NCBI GenBank assembly: GCA_963205235.1
Contig: CAUJIP010000046.1
Location: 34,360 to 98,359 of the forward strand
Direction: 5' to 3'
From: Pseudomonadota bacterium
GTDB lineage: Bacteria; Pseudomonadota; Alphaproteobacteria; Rhodobacterales; Rhodobacteraceae
DNA: 64,000 bases
Shown here in pieces: positions 36,579-46,054 of this stretch. Numbering within the stretch: position 1 is the stretch's first letter; each line of letters starts with the position of its first letter. The notes below the pieces were generated by a model. It worked only from the letters and a program-made list of their open reading frames with translations. It was not told where the DNA came from and ran no database searches. The position numbers and the translations under genes are program-made.

Positions 36579-37169
36579 TCAGCCGTCCGTATCGGGAAGC
36601 ATCCGGTAGCTGTCAAAGCTGATGTCACCCGACCAGCGCCAGATGGCGACAAATCCCTGAGGCCCGGCGCGCATCGCATGCGGCAGGTTCGGCGGATGAT
36701 AGCTTGCCTGACCGGGGGTCAGGGGGAAGCGGCGCTCGCCCGCCTGCCAGTCGGCGCTGCCTGCAAGGATCGTATAGGTTTCGGCGGCCTCATGCGCATG
36801 AAGGGGGTAATAGATGCCGGGGGCCTGATAAAAGAGACCGAAGCGGAACTCGGGCGCGGGAATCGGGCCTTCGGGGGCAAGAAGCGTGACGACAGCCTTG
36901 GTCGCGGCCAAGTGGCCCGGTTGCAGGGCGGCGGCAGGGCTGGCCTGCCAAGGCAGATGCGTCTGTGCCATGGCGATCAGACGGGCGGCGGGATGGGCAT
37001 CCGGGTGCGCGCAGGCGGCGCGGATTTCGGCGTCAAGGAGCGAAGGCTGTTGTGGCAGGAAATCGGTATCGGCACCATCCCGCAGGGCGCGGGCGGTTGC
37101 CTGCGCTTCGGGGCGCGGCTCGGTCGCGGTCAGGTCGGCAAGCGCCTGGATCAGGTCGGACAGGGTCAT
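36579..37169 (-). CDS. cupin of the DMSP lyase family (DddQ/DddL-like)
   Basis: A 196-residue, single-cupin protein. The beta-barrel carries Y121, H124, H126, E130 and Y132 (GIYYPLHAHEAAETYTIL) and H164 (HPPNLPHAMR). The metal ligands and active tyrosine recalled for Ruegeria DddQ (Y120, H125, E129, Y131, H163) fall at the same positions with a constant offset of one. DddQ cleaves dimethylsulfoniopropionate to DMS and acrylate. The N-terminal helical part is poorly conserved. ATG 37169 follows GAGG. No acrylate genes flank it: serA lies upstream, so activity is inferred from residues alone; a related lyase or sugar-binding cupin is possible. Confidence 0.72.
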   Translation of the reverse strand: MTLSDLIQALADLTATEPRPEAQATARALRDGADTDFLPQQPSLLDAEIRAACAHPDAHPAARLIAMAQTHLPWQASPAAALQPGHLAATKAVVTLLAPEGPIPAPEFRFGLFYQAPGIYYPLHAHEAAETYTILAGSADWQAGERRFPLTPGQASYHPPNLPHAMRAGPQGFVAIWRWSGDISFDSYRMLPDTDG

Positions 37170-37212
37170 GGCAGCCTCGGCCCCACGGGATGCGGGGCCA
37201 AGGCAGGATCGG

Positions 37213-38805
37213 TCAGGCGACCTCGAACTGCAAGGGTTTGACTTGCTGGAACATGCCGGTGTTTTCCAGCGTTTCGACGACCTTCGGGTCGATCGGCTGG
37301 TCAAGATACAGGATCGCGATCGCCTCTTTGCCCACGCCCGACCGGCCAAGGGTGAAGTTCGCGATGTTGACGTTGTTCTTGCCCATCGTCATCCCCAGAA
37401 GACCGATGATGCCGGGCACGTCCTCGTTGGTGGTGTAAAGCATGTGCTGCCCGATCTCGGCGTCGATGTTGATGCCCTTGATCTGGATAAAGCGCGGCTT
37501 GCCGTCGCTGAAACAGGTCCCGGCGACCGAGCGTTCGCGTTTGTCCGTCACCATGGTGACCTTGATATAGGCGTCGAAGACCCCGGTCTTGTCCTGCCTT
37601 GTGGTCGAAATCTGGATGCCCTTCTCCTTGGCGACCACGGGGGCGGAGACCAGGTTCACATCCGGATTGTGCGCCTTCAGGACCCCGGCAATCACCGCCT
37701 GATTGAGCGCGGCAAGGTTCATGCTGGCGACCGTGCCGTCATAAAGGATGTTGATCGCCTTGATCGGCTCATCGGTCATCTGGCCGATGAACGCGCCAAG
37801 GTGGGACGCAAGCTTGATCCACGGCCCCATGACCGCCGCCTCTTCCGCCGTGACGTTCGGCATGTTCAGCGCGTTCTGCACGGCCCCGGTGAGGAGGTAG
37901 TCCGACATCTGTTCAGCCACCTGCAGCGCCACATTCTCCTGCGCTTCCGTGGTCGACGCCCCCAGATGCGGAGTGCAAACGACATTCGGGTGGTTGAACA
38001 AGGGGCTGTCGGTGGCGGGCTCGACCTCGAACACGTCCAGCGCGGCACCGGCGACATGGCCCGCATTCAGCGCATCCAGCAGGGCGGCTTCGTCGATCAA
38101 CCCGCCCCGGGCGCAGTTGATGATGCGGACGCCCTTTTTCGTCTTGGCCAGGTTCTCGCGCGACAGGATGTTCCGGGTCTTTTCCGTCAGCGGCACGTGC
38201 AGCGTGATGAAGTCGGCGCGATGGAGGAGGTCTTCAAGGTCGACCTTGGTCACGCCCAAGGCCTTGGCGCGTTCGTCGGACAGGAACGGATCATAGGCCA
38301 CAACCTTCATGTGCAGCCCCACCGCCCGGTCGCAGACGATGCCGCCGATGTTGCCAGCACCAATCACGCCCAGGGTCTTGTTGAAAAGTTCAACCCCCAT
38401 GAAGCGCGACTTTTCCCATTTCCCGGCATGGGTGGAGGCATTGGCCTCGGGGATCTGCCGCGCCACGGCGAACATCATCGCGATGGCGTGTTCGGCGGTG
38501 GTGATGGAGTTGCCGAAGGGCGTGTTCATCACGATGACGCCCTTTTTCGAGGCGGCCGGAATGTCGACATTGTCGACCCCGATCCCGGCGCGGCCGACCA
38601 CTTTAAGGCGGGTCGCGTTGGCAAGGAGTTTCTCGGTGACCTTGGTGGCCGAGCGGATGGCAAGCCCGTCATACTGGTCGATTACGGCGGCAAGGGCGTC
38701 CTTGTCCTTGCCAAGCTTCGGCAGGTAGTCGACCTCGACCCCGCGGTCGCGGAAGATCTGGACGGCGGTTTCGGAAAGTTCGTCGGAAACGAGGACTTTG
38801 GGCAT
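37213..38805 (-). CDS. serA: D-3-phosphoglycerate dehydrogenase
   Basis: A 530-residue first enzyme of serine synthesis. The NAD-binding fold has GVIGAGNIGGIV; catalytic Arg (NCARGGLIDEAAL), Glu (DVFEVEP) and His (CTPHLGASTTEAQ) are visible. The C-terminal intervening domain and ACT domain (HMLYTTNEDVPGIIGLLGMTMGKNNVNIANF) make it the long, regulator-bearing form. It follows serC on the same strand across an 88-bp gap that holds two REP-like palindromes. Confidence 0.97.
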   Translation of the reverse strand: MPKVLVSDELSETAVQIFRDRGVEVDYLPKLGKDKDALAAVIDQYDGLAIRSATKVTEKLLANATRLKVVGRAGIGVDNVDIPAASKKGVIVMNTPFGNSITTAEHAIAMMFAVARQIPEANASTHAGKWEKSRFMGVELFNKTLGVIGAGNIGGIVCDRAVGLHMKVVAYDPFLSDERAKALGVTKVDLEDLLHRADFITLHVPLTEKTRNILSRENLAKTKKGVRIINCARGGLIDEAALLDALNAGHVAGAALDVFEVEPATDSPLFNHPNVVCTPHLGASTTEAQENVALQVAEQMSDYLLTGAVQNALNMPNVTAEEAAVMGPWIKLASHLGAFIGQMTDEPIKAINILYDGTVASMNLAALNQAVIAGVLKAHNPDVNLVSAPVVAKEKGIQISTTRQDKTGVFDAYIKVTMVTDKRERSVAGTCFSDGKPRFIQIKGINIDAEIGQHMLYTTNEDVPGIIGLLGMTMGKNNVNIANFTLGRSGVGKEAIAILYLDQPIDPKVVETLENTGMFQQVKPLQFEVA

Positions 38806-38836
38806 GGGTGTGGTCCTTGGGAATGTCGGGAAGGGA

Positions 38837-38888
38837 GTCGGGGCACGCCCCGACCTACGGTGTTGGGTAGGCCGGGGCCTGCCCCGGC
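38837..38888. repeat. BIME-like pair of REP palindromes between serC and serA
   Basis: GTCGGGGC-AC-GCCCCGAC (38837-38854) and GCCGGGGC-CT-GCCCCGGC (38871-38888) are perfect 8-bp-arm palindromes flanked by CTACGG and GGGTAG. The two units are in opposite orientation, as in bacterial interspersed mosaic elements. The element sits inside the probable serC-serA transcript and could tune serA expression. Confidence 0.7.
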
Positions 38889-38893
38889 GAATG

Positions 38894-40051
38894 TCAGGCA
38901 GCCTGCGCCAGCGCCGCGATCTCGGCGTGGAAGGCGTGGGCGATCCAGGGCATCAGGTCCTGCACATCGACGGTTTCAACCGTCGAGCCACACCAGATGC
39001 GCAGGCCCGGAGGTGCGTCGCGGTAGGCCCCCATGTCGAAACCGGCACCGGCCTTCTCGATCCGCTTGGCGACGGCCTTGGCAAAGGCCTCGCCGTCGGT
39101 GATCCGCGGATCGGTGAACTTTAGGCAGACAGAGGTGGTCGAGGCAGTCGCCGCATCTTCCGCAAGGTTCGCAATCCAGGGATTCGCGGCGCAGAAATCG
39201 TGGACCACCCGCGCGTTGGCCGTCGCCCGTCCGATCAGGCCCTGCAGCCCGCCGATGGACTTGGCCCATTTCAGCGCGACAAGGTAATCCTCATTGGCCA
39301 GCATCGAGGGCGTGTTGATCGTCTCGCCTGCGAAGATGCCTTCGATCAGCTTGCCCTTCGAGGTCAGGCGGAAGATCTTCGGCAGCGGCCAGGCGGGGAT
39401 GTAGGTCTCCAGCCGCTCTACGGCGCGGGGCGACAGGATCAGGACGCCATGCGCGCCCTCGCCGCCCAGCACCTTCTGCCAGGAGAAGGTCGTCACATCC
39501 AGCTTGTCCCACGGCAGGTCCATCGCAAAGGCCGCGCTGGTCGCGTCGCAGATCGTCAGGCCCTGACGGGTGGCCGGGATCGCATCGCCGTTCGGCAGAC
39601 GGACGCCAGAGGTGGTGCCGTTCCAGGTGAAGACGACGTCCTTGTCGAAATCGACCTGCGCGAAGTCCACGATCTGGCCATAGGGCGCGATGCGGACCTT
39701 GGCGTCGAGTTTCAGCTGCTTGACCACATCGGTCACCCAGCCTTCGCCAAAGCTTTCCCAGGCCAGCATTTCCGCCGGGCGAGCGCCCAGCAGCGACCAC
39801 ATCGCCATCTCGACCGCGCCGGTATCAGACGCAGGAACGATGCCGATCCGGTAGTCAGCCGGAACGCCAAGAATTTCGCGGGTAAGGTCGATCGCCTCTT
39901 TCAGCTTGGCCTTGCCGACAGCGGCACGGTGCGAGCGACCCAAGGGGGCGTCGGCCAGCATTTCAAGGGAATATCCGGGGATTTTGGCGCAGGGGCCAGA
40001 AGAGAAGCGCGGATTGGCCGGGCGCTTGGCCGGCGGGGTCAGGTCTGTCAT
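38894..40051 (-). CDS. serC: phosphoserine aminotransferase
   Basis: A 385-residue PLP enzyme converting 3-phosphohydroxypyruvate to phosphoserine. The PLP lysine is Lys193 in [16 protein letters not shown], with [12 protein letters not shown] near the N-terminus. This is the alphaproteobacterial/archaeal-like subtype, longer than E. coli SerC. The frame runs open to 41014, antisense to serB, but ATG 40051 has GGAAGG 6 bp upstream. It heads the serC-serA unit and is divergent from serB. Confidence 0.96.
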   Translation of the reverse strand: MTDLTPPAKRPANPRFSSGPCAKIPGYSLEMLADAPLGRSHRAAVGKAKLKEAIDLTREILGVPADYRIGIVPASDTGAVEMAMWSLLGARPAEMLAWESFGEGWVTDVVKQLKLDAKVRIAPYGQIVDFAQVDFDKDVVFTWNGTTSGVRLPNGDAIPATRQGLTICDATSAAFAMDLPWDKLDVTTFSWQKVLGGEGAHGVLILSPRAVERLETYIPAWPLPKIFRLTSKGKLIEGIFAGETINTPSMLANEDYLVALKWAKSIGGLQGLIGRATANARVVHDFCAANPWIANLAEDAATASTTSVCLKFTDPRITDGEAFAKAVAKRIEKAGAGFDMGAYRDAPPGLRIWCGSTVETVDVQDLMPWIAHAFHAEIAALAQAA

Positions 40052-40089
40052 GGTAGCCTTCCAGCTAAAAGCCCTTCGGTGGGGAAGGG
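40052..40089 (-). promoter_or_regulatory. serC leader RNA motif
   Basis: Just before the serC ATG the transcript can form CCCTTC-N6-GAAGGG (40089-40072), then a small TAGC-N6-GCTA stem (40067-40054) whose loop TGGAAG is the Shine-Dalgarno. This matches, from memory, the serC motif described in Alphaproteobacteria, thought to control translation of serC-serA. Assignment is from pattern, not a covariance search. Confidence 0.65.
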
Positions 40090-40202
40090 TGTCCCAACGC
40101 CATGGATAAGGACCGACGAAGGCTGGCGCAAGGGGAAAAATCGCGGTAATCCGCCGCATCGTCGCGTGAATGCGACATGGCCTGATGCAAGGACCCTGCC
40201 CC

Positions 40203-41081
40203 ATGTTCACCGCTTCGCTTCTGACCAACCCCGAAACCCCGGTGCTGGACCGGGTTCTGGTCGAAAGCCTGCGGAACGCCTGGGGCGGGGCCGAGGCGCG
40301 CTGGCTCGACCCCGGGGTCGCGGCGGAGTTTGACCTTGGGGGGATGCCGGAAAACCGCTGGCAGGTCTGGGCCGACCTGCAGGGAATGCGCGTGGACCTG
40401 GTGGTGCAACGGTCCGAGGGGCGCAAGAAGCGCCTGCTGATCGCCGACATGGATTCGACGATGATCCAGCAGGAATGCATCGACGAGCTGGCCGATGAAG
40501 CCGGTGTCGGTGCGCGCGTGGCCGACATCACGGCGCGGGCGATGAACGGGGAACTCGACTTCGAGGGCGCGCTGCGCGAACGGGTGGGTCTACTAAAGGG
40601 CCTGCCGGAAAGCGTGATCACGCAGGTGCTGCGCGACCGGATCACGCCGATGCCGGGCGGAGCCGTGCTCTTGGCGACAATGAAGGCGAACGGGGTCCAT
40701 GCGGCGCTGGTTTCGGGCGGATTCACGGCCTTTACGGAAGCCGTGGCCGCGCGGCTTGGGTTTGACGAGAACCGGGCGAATACATTGCATCTGCTGGATG
40801 GCGTTCTGGCCGGAACGGTCGCCGAGCCGATCCTGGGGAAAGAGGCCAAGCTGCTGGCGCTGACCGAGATTTCCGCCCGCCTCGGCATCACCCCGGCCCT
40901 GGCGATTGCCGTCGGCGATGGCGCGAACGACCTGCCGATGCTGCTGGCCGCGGGTACCGGGGTCGCGCTGCATGCCAAGCCGACGGTGCAAGCCCAATGT
41001 GATATCCGCGTCAATCATGGCGACCTGACCGCGCTTTTGTACCTGCAGGGCTACGCCCGCGACGAGTTTGCCCCAGTCTGA
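40203..41081 (+). CDS. serB: phosphoserine phosphatase
   Basis: A 292-residue HAD phosphatase giving L-serine, the last step of the pathway encoded around it. Nucleophile Asp82 and Asp84 ([12 protein letters not shown]), the Ser motif ([10 protein letters not shown]) and the metal motif ([11 protein letters not shown]) are present. The N-terminal ~75 residues are an ACT-like domain. ATG 40203 was chosen at the start of the ACT region; AAGGA lies about 9 bp upstream. It is divergent from serC. Confidence 0.96.
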   Translation: MFTASLLTNPETPVLDRVLVESLRNAWGGAEARWLDPGVAAEFDLGGMPENRWQVWADLQGMRVDLVVQRSEGRKKRLLIADMDSTMIQQECIDELADEAGVGARVADITARAMNGELDFEGALRERVGLLKGLPESVITQVLRDRITPMPGGAVLLATMKANGVHAALVSGGFTAFTEAVAARLGFDENRANTLHLLDGVLAGTVAEPILGKEAKLLALTEISARLGITPALAIAVGDGANDLPMLLAAGTGVALHAKPTVQAQCDIRVNHGDLTALLYLQGYARDEFAPV

Positions 41082-41213
41082 CCGGCGGCTTTGAAGTGGA
41101 GCGGCTTGGCAGCCGCGAAGACCTTTTGTCTCGTCGTCGGGGCTTCGCCCTCCTCCTCGGTCGATGGGGCGCTTCCCCTTGCCCCCGTCAAAGGAACCGG
41201 CGACAAACGGGGC

Positions 41214-41975
41214 ATGTTTGAAGTCGCCACCCATCTTGCCCTTATCCTGATCCTTGCCGCATTCTGTGCAGGCTTCATCGACAGCATTGCGGGTGGTGGG
41301 GGTTTGATCTCGGTCCCTGCCCTTCTTTTGGCTGGCGCTTCGCCAGTCGAGGCGCTGGCGACCAACAAATTGCAGGGGACCTTCGGGGCGGCGACGGCCA
41401 CGCTGACCTATGCGCGCGCCGGGCAGGTCCGCCCTCTGGATCAGCTTGGCATGGCGGCAATCAGTGCCGCTGCCGGGGCGGGGGGCGCGCTGATCGCGCA
41501 TCTTATTCCGGTCGAGGCGCTTCGGATCGCGATGCCTGTCGTCCTGATTGGCGTTGCGGCCTTTTTTGCGCTGAAGCCGGGGCTTTCGGATGATGCCAGC
41601 ACTGCGCGGATGAAGCCGGTCGTGTTTGCTGCCACGGTCGTTCCGGCGATTGCGGCCTATGACGGGTTCTTCGGGCCGGGCACCGGGTCGTTCTTCATGA
41701 TGGGGTTCGTGCTGCTGGCGGGCCACGGCGTGTTGAAGGCGACCGCACATACCAAGATGCTGAACTTCGCCTCCAACATCGGCAGCCTTCTGGTCTTCAT
41801 CCCTTCGGGGGCGACCTGGTGGGCGGTTGGGCTGGCCATGGCGGCGGCGCAGGTTCTGGGGGCCAGTCTTGGCGCGAGGCTGGCATTGCGGATCGGGTCG
41901 CGGCTGATCAAACCGCTGCTTGTCACCGTCTCGTCCGGGATGGCGATGCGATTGTTGTGGCAGGCTTTGGGATAG
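41214..41975 (+). CDS. TSUP-family transporter (TauE/SafE sulfite exporter type)
   Basis: A 253-residue membrane protein with seven to eight hydrophobic segments and the family repeats GFIDSIAGGGGLISVPALLLAG and DGFFGPGTGSFFMMGFVLLAG. Members export sulfite or sulfonates or import other organic anions; the substrate here is unknown. ATG 41214 is favoured by hydrophobicity; the frame opens at 41091. A short TGTCCAC-G-GTGGACA palindrome lies just after the stop. Confidence 0.88.
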   Translation: MFEVATHLALILILAAFCAGFIDSIAGGGGLISVPALLLAGASPVEALATNKLQGTFGAATATLTYARAGQVRPLDQLGMAAISAAAGAGGALIAHLIPVEALRIAMPVVLIGVAAFFALKPGLSDDASTARMKPVVFAATVVPAIAAYDGFFGPGTGSFFMMGFVLLAGHGVLKATAHTKMLNFASNIGSLLVFIPSGATWWAVGLAMAAAQVLGASLGARLALRIGSRLIKPLLVTVSSGMAMRLLWQALG

Positions 41976-42065
41976 TGTCCACGGTGGACAGAATCTGATA
42001 TCCCTTTAAATTCAATAGCTTGATGTTTTCTGTTTACCGCTTCTTAACATCTGCCCACACGCGGT

Positions 42066-43145
42066 TCAGGCGCCCCAATCGGCTGCCTGCATCTCGCGCA
42101 ACCGGCTGGCGGTGCGTTCGAATTCGAAGGTTCCCTCGCCTTCGATGTACAGCCGTTCCGGAGCTTCCGCCGCCGAGGCGATCAGGCGGACCTTGGCCTC
42201 GTACAGCGCGTCGATCAGGATGACGAAGCGTTTCGCCTCGTTGTAGTTGGCCGAGGAAAGCTGCGGGATATCCTCAAGGATCAGCACCCGGACCGTGCGG
42301 GCGATGGCAAGGTAATCGGCAGCGCCAAGCGGTTTTGAACAAAAGTCCCAGAAACTTGCCCGCCCTACCCCGTTGGCAAAGCGGGGGATTTCGACCTTTC
42401 GGCTGTTCACTTCAAGCAGCAGCGGTCGGTCGGGCGCACCGCCGGTCAGGTCGGCCCATATTGCCGCGATATCGGCTGTGGCGCTGCGGGCGGGGTGGAA
42501 ATAGACCTGCGCGCCGGAAAGCCGGTGCTGACGATAATCGGTCGGGCTTTCCAGTTCCACCACCTGAAGCCGGTTTTCCAGCATGGCGATGAACGGCAGG
42601 AAAGGCGACCGGTTCAAACCGTCCTTGTAAAGGTCCGAGGGTGGGCGGTTTGACGTGGTGACGATGACGATACCGGCGGCAAACAGCTTTTCGAACAGGC
42701 GCCCGACGATCATTGCATCGGTGATGTCGCTGATCTGCATCTCGTCAAAGGCAAGCAGCCGGGTATCGCGGATCACGGCTTCGGCCACCGGGGCAAGGGC
42801 ATCCTCGACCCCGTCCTTGCGGGCCTGATGCATGCCGCGATGCACTTCTTGCATGAAGGCGTGGAAATGCACGCGGCGTTTGCGTGCGATCTGGGTCGAT
42901 GCGCAGAACAGGTCCATCAGCATCGACTTGCCGCGCCCGACCCCGCCCCATAGGTAAAGGCCCCTTGGCGGCGTGACCGGCTTGGCGAAGAGACCAGCAA
43001 ACAGACCGACGCGGCGGTCGGAGTTAGCCTCAAGCCAGACACGCAAGTCTTCAAGTTGCGGCAAAAGGGCGTGCTGCGCCGGATCGGGGCGCAGAGTGCC
43101 AGCGGCAACGCGGGCCTCGTAAATCTCTGTCAGGGTCTGGCGCAT
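42066..43145 (-). CDS. zapE: cell division protein ZapE (AFG1-like ATPase)
   Basis: A 359-residue AAA-type ATPase. Walker A is GGVGRGKSM (residues 67-75), Walker B is [18 protein letters not shown], and the arginine/sensor region is [20 protein letters not shown]. ZapE associates with the Z ring and with membrane protein quality control. Length and motifs are complete. Confidence 0.95.
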   Translation of the reverse strand: MRQTLTEIYEARVAAGTLRPDPAQHALLPQLEDLRVWLEANSDRRVGLFAGLFAKPVTPPRGLYLWGGVGRGKSMLMDLFCASTQIARKRRVHFHAFMQEVHRGMHQARKDGVEDALAPVAEAVIRDTRLLAFDEMQISDITDAMIVGRLFEKLFAAGIVIVTTSNRPPSDLYKDGLNRSPFLPFIAMLENRLQVVELESPTDYRQHRLSGAQVYFHPARSATADIAAIWADLTGGAPDRPLLLEVNSRKVEIPRFANGVGRASFWDFCSKPLGAADYLAIARTVRVLILEDIPQLSSANYNEAKRFVILIDALYEAKVRLIASAAEAPERLYIEGEGTFEFERTASRLREMQAADWGA

Positions 43146-43321
43146 GGGACAGACTTAGCGGGGCGTCGCGCGCAAGGGAAGGTCCGGTTGCCCGAAGCCC
43201 ATCCTTTGCATCGGTTTGGCCTTGGCTGGCCCTTGAGTCTGGGTGTAGCCCTGACCGACATCGCCCGCTATCGTGTCGATGCTGCTTTGACGAACCGACG
43301 CCAACCGACTGGACCTTGACC

Positions 43322-44134
43322 ATGCCTTCGATCACCGATTTCGCGCTTAAGACCCTGCGACTGGAGGAGGACAGTCCCGATCTTGGGCCCGGCGTCTGGA
43401 TCGTGACGCTGAACCGCCCGGACAAACGCAATGCGTTGAACGCCGAGGCGATCGAAGAGCTGGTCACGCTGTTTTCAGGGGCCGCGCGGGCCGGGGCGCG
43501 GGCGATCGTGCTGGCGGCGGAAGGGGACCATTTCTGCGCCGGGCTGGATCTGGTGGAGCATCACAAGGCCGACCGGACCCCTGCCGAGTTCTGGCAATTG
43601 TGCCTGCGCTGGCATGAGGCGTTCAACAAGATGGAGTATGGCGGGGTCCCGGTCATCGCGGCGCTGAAGGGCGCGGTTGTTGGGGGCGGGCTGGAGCTTG
43701 CGTCGGCGGCGCATGTGCGGGTGGCGGACAAGGGCACCTATTTCGCCTTGCCAGAGGGTCAGCGCGGGTTGTTCACCGGGGGCGGTGCCACGATCCGGGT
43801 CACCGACCTGATCGGCAAGGCGCGGATGGTGGACATGATGCTGACGGGGCGGGTCTATCAGGGGCAAGAGGCGGTTGATCTGGGGCTGGCGCAGTATCTG
43901 GTCGAGGATACCTTCGCGCATGCGCTGGCGCTGGCGCGGCGCTGTGCGGAAAACCTGCCGTTGACGAACTTTGCCATCTGTTCGGGCGTGAGCCACATGC
44001 AGAACATGTCGGCCCTTGATGCTGCCTATGCCGAGGCCTGTGTGGCCGGGATCGTCAACACCCAGCCCGAGGCGCGGGCGCGGCTGGCGGCCTTTGCCGA
44101 CAAATCCGGCGCGCGGATCAGGCCGAAGGCATGA
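43322..44134 (+). CDS. crotonase / enoyl-CoA hydratase family protein
   Basis: A 270-residue crotonase with the CoA-binding and oxyanion segments [26 protein letters not shown] and [43 protein letters not shown]. The catalytic pair of true enoyl-CoA hydratase is not obvious, so isomerase or hydrolase activity is possible. The ATG at 43322 was chosen over the TTG at 43316. Its stop overlaps the start of the ModE-like regulator (ATGA), an unusual neighbour for mod genes. Confidence 0.87.
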   Translation: MPSITDFALKTLRLEEDSPDLGPGVWIVTLNRPDKRNALNAEAIEELVTLFSGAARAGARAIVLAAEGDHFCAGLDLVEHHKADRTPAEFWQLCLRWHEAFNKMEYGGVPVIAALKGAVVGGGLELASAAHVRVADKGTYFALPEGQRGLFTGGGATIRVTDLIGKARMVDMMLTGRVYQGQEAVDLGLAQYLVEDTFAHALALARRCAENLPLTNFAICSGVSHMQNMSALDAAYAEACVAGIVNTQPEARARLAAFADKSGARIRPKA

Positions 44135-44511
44135 CCGGCCAAACCCCTCCCCGCCTGCGGTTGCGCATTCGCTTTGGCGGCGATGATTTCATCGGCCCCG
44201 GCAAGGCCGAGCTTCTGGAGCGGATCGCAGCGACCGGGTCGATTGCCGCGGCGTCGCGCGAGATGGGGTTAAGTTACAAGCGCGCCTGGTCGATGATCGA
44301 GGCCCTGAACGCGATGTTCGACGTGCCGCTTGTTGAAAGCGCGCGGGGCGGCCCCGGCAAGGGCGGCGCGGTGCTGACGGTGCGCGGGCGAGATGTGCTG
44401 GGCGAGTATCAGGCGATTGTCGCTGCCACGCTGGAACACGGCGGGGGCCGGATGATCCGGCTGCAATCGTGGTTGCGCGCGGGGCAGTCTGACAGACGCG
44501 AGGGGGATTGA
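44131..44511 (+). CDS. ModE-type winged-helix regulator lacking the molybdate (TOBE) domain
   Basis: A 126-residue single-domain LysR/ModE-like [39 protein letters not shown] is the ModE-class helix-turn-helix, followed by [18 protein letters not shown] and a wing. Full ModE (MopA/MopB in Rhodobacter) is ~260 residues with a C-terminal di-Mop molybdate sensor, absent here. It sits directly before modABC with an inverted repeat in between, so it is the likely regulator. How it would sense molybdate without TOBE is unclear. Confidence 0.85.
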   Translation: MTGQTPPRLRLRIRFGGDDFIGPGKAELLERIAATGSIAAASREMGLSYKRAWSMIEALNAMFDVPLVESARGGPGKGGAVLTVRGRDVLGEYQAIVAATLEHGGGRMIRLQSWLRAGQSDRREGD

Positions 44512-44527
44512 CGGGGTCTTCGGGGTC

Positions 44528-44555
44528 ATGGATATGTTTCATTCGACATATCCAT
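44528..44555 (+). promoter_or_regulatory. inverted repeat upstream of modA (probable Mo-box)
   Basis: ATGGATATGT-N8-ACATATCCAT is a perfect 10-bp inverted repeat ending 10 bp before the modA ATG. Half-sites resemble the ModE consensus CGNTATATA with two changes each. Its position between the ModE-like gene and modA fits an operator for modABC. Confidence 0.7.
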
Positions 44556-44565
44556 AGAGAACCCC

Positions 44566-45324
44566 ATGTCCCGTCTACGCTTTACCATTGCGGCGCTTGT
44601 TGCTTCCGTCGCCGCCCCTGCCCTGGCCGATGAGGTTGTGGTCTTTGCCGCCGCCTCCCTGAAAACCGCGCTGGATGCGGTGGCGGCGGACTATCAGGTC
44701 GCGACCGGCAATACGGTGACGATCAGCTATGGTGGGTCGAATGCTCTGGCCAGGCAGATCATCGAAGGCGCCCCGGCTGACATCTTCGTCTCGGCAGCGG
44801 AGACCTGGATGGACGAGGTGGAAAAGGCCGGTCTGGTCATGGAGGGCACGCGGGAGGATCTGCTGGGCAATACGCTGGTTCTGGTGGCGCATGGCAAGGA
44901 CGCCGCCGAGGTCGAGATCGGGCCGGGCTTTGATCTGGCGGGGCTTCTGGGCGATGGCAAGTTGTCGATGGCGATGGTCGATTCCGTGCCGGCGGGCCAA
45001 TATGGCAAGGAATCGCTGGAAAGCCTGGGCGTCTGGGCCGGGGTCCAAGCTTCGGTCGCGCAGTCGGAAAACGTGCGGGCGGCGCTGGCGCTGGTGTCTT
45101 CGGGTGAGACTCCGTTTGGCATTGTCTATGCGTCGGATGCCGTGGCGGATGAGACTGTGACTGTCGTCGGCACCTTTCCCGAAGACAGCCACAGGCCGAT
45201 CCTCTATCCCGCAGCGCTGCTGACGGGCGCGGCGGATGCGGCGGACAGGGCGTTTCTTGAGGCATTGTCGGCCGATGCGGCAGATGTCAGGTTCACCGCG
45301 CAGGGCTTTGTGGTCCTGAACTGA
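44566..45324 (+). CDS. modA: molybdate ABC transporter, periplasmic binding protein
   Basis: A 252-residue protein with signal peptide (MSRLRFTIAALVASVAAPALA). The mature N-terminus DEVVVFAAASLKTALDAVA and SYGGSNALARQIIEGAPADIFVSA are the oxyanion-binding blocks of ModA, and VDSVPAGQYGKESL completes the site. It delivers molybdate (or tungstate) to ModBC. The start is preceded only by a weak GAGAAC, immediately after the inverted repeat. Confidence 0.95.
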   Translation: MSRLRFTIAALVASVAAPALADEVVVFAAASLKTALDAVAADYQVATGNTVTISYGGSNALARQIIEGAPADIFVSAAETWMDEVEKAGLVMEGTREDLLGNTLVLVAHGKDAAEVEIGPGFDLAGLLGDGKLSMAMVDSVPAGQYGKESLESLGVWAGVQASVAQSENVRAALALVSSGETPFGIVYASDAVADETVTVVGTFPEDSHRPILYPAALLTGAADAADRAFLEALSADAADVRFTAQGFVVLN

Positions 45325-45355
45325 CCGAAGGCTCCCCAAAGGGGGAAAGGGTTGC

Positions 45356-46054
45356 ATGACCGACTGGCTTTCCCCTGATGAATGGCGCGCGGTGGCCCTT
45401 TCGCTGCGCGTTTCCTTTTGGGCCACGCTGGTCAGCCTGCCCTTCGGGGTGCTGGCCGCCTATGCGCTGGCGCGGTGGAGCTTCTGGGGCAGGACGGCGT
45501 TGAACGGGCTGGTGCATCTGCCCTTGATCCTGCCGCCGGTGGTGACGGGGTATCTTCTTTTGCTGAGTTTCGGGCGGAAGGGGTTTTTCGGGCAATTCCT
45601 TGACCAATGGTTCGGGATCGTGCTGGCCTTCCGTTGGACCGGGGCGGTACTGGCGGCTGCGGTGATGGCCTTTCCGCTGATGGTCCGGGCGATCCGGCTG
45701 GCGATCGAGGCGGTGGACCAAAGGCTGGAGCAGGCGGCGGGCACGCTGGGGGCCTCGCGCCTTTGGGTGTTTGTGACGGTGACGCTGCCCCTGATCCTGC
45801 CGGGGATCATTGCAGGCGCCATTCTGGCATTCGCCAAGGCGATGGGGGAATTCGGGGCGACGATTACCTTCGTGTCGAACATACCGGGTCAGACGCAGAC
45901 CCTGCCCTCTGCCATCTATGCCTTTTTGCAGGTGCCGGGCGGCGATGATCAGGCGTTCCGGTTGGTGCTGGTTGCCGTCGCCGTGGCGATGGGCGCGCTG
46001 ATCCTGTCGGAATGGGTCAGTCGGGCGGTGGCGCGGCGGGTGGCGGGGCAATGA
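45356..46054 (+). CDS. modB: molybdate ABC transporter permease
   Basis: A 232-residue permease starting MTDWLSPDEWRAVALSLRVSFWATLVSLPFGVLAAYALAR with about five membrane segments. The EAA loop, which contacts ModC, is QAAGTLGASRLWVFVTVTLPLILPGI. Its stop overlaps the modC start (ATGA). Confidence 0.95.
   Translation: MTDWLSPDEWRAVALSLRVSFWATLVSLPFGVLAAYALARWSFWGRTALNGLVHLPLILPPVVTGYLLLLSFGRKGFFGQFLDQWFGIVLAFRWTGAVLAAAVMAFPLMVRAIRLAIEAVDQRLEQAAGTLGASRLWVFVTVTLPLILPGIIAGAILAFAKAMGEFGATITFVSNIPGQTQTLPSAIYAFLQVPGGDDQAFRLVLVAVAVAMGALILSEWVSRAVARRVAGQ

Noticed and set aside
40052..41014. Upstream extension of the serC frame (minus strand, to 41014)
   Set aside because: It is antisense to serB, and the conserved SerC sequence begins at ATG 40051 with a good ribosome site.
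41976..41995. Short TGTCCAC-G-GTGGACA palindrome after the TauE/SafE gene
   Set aside because: One-base loop and no T-run; too small to call a terminator or operator without further copies.
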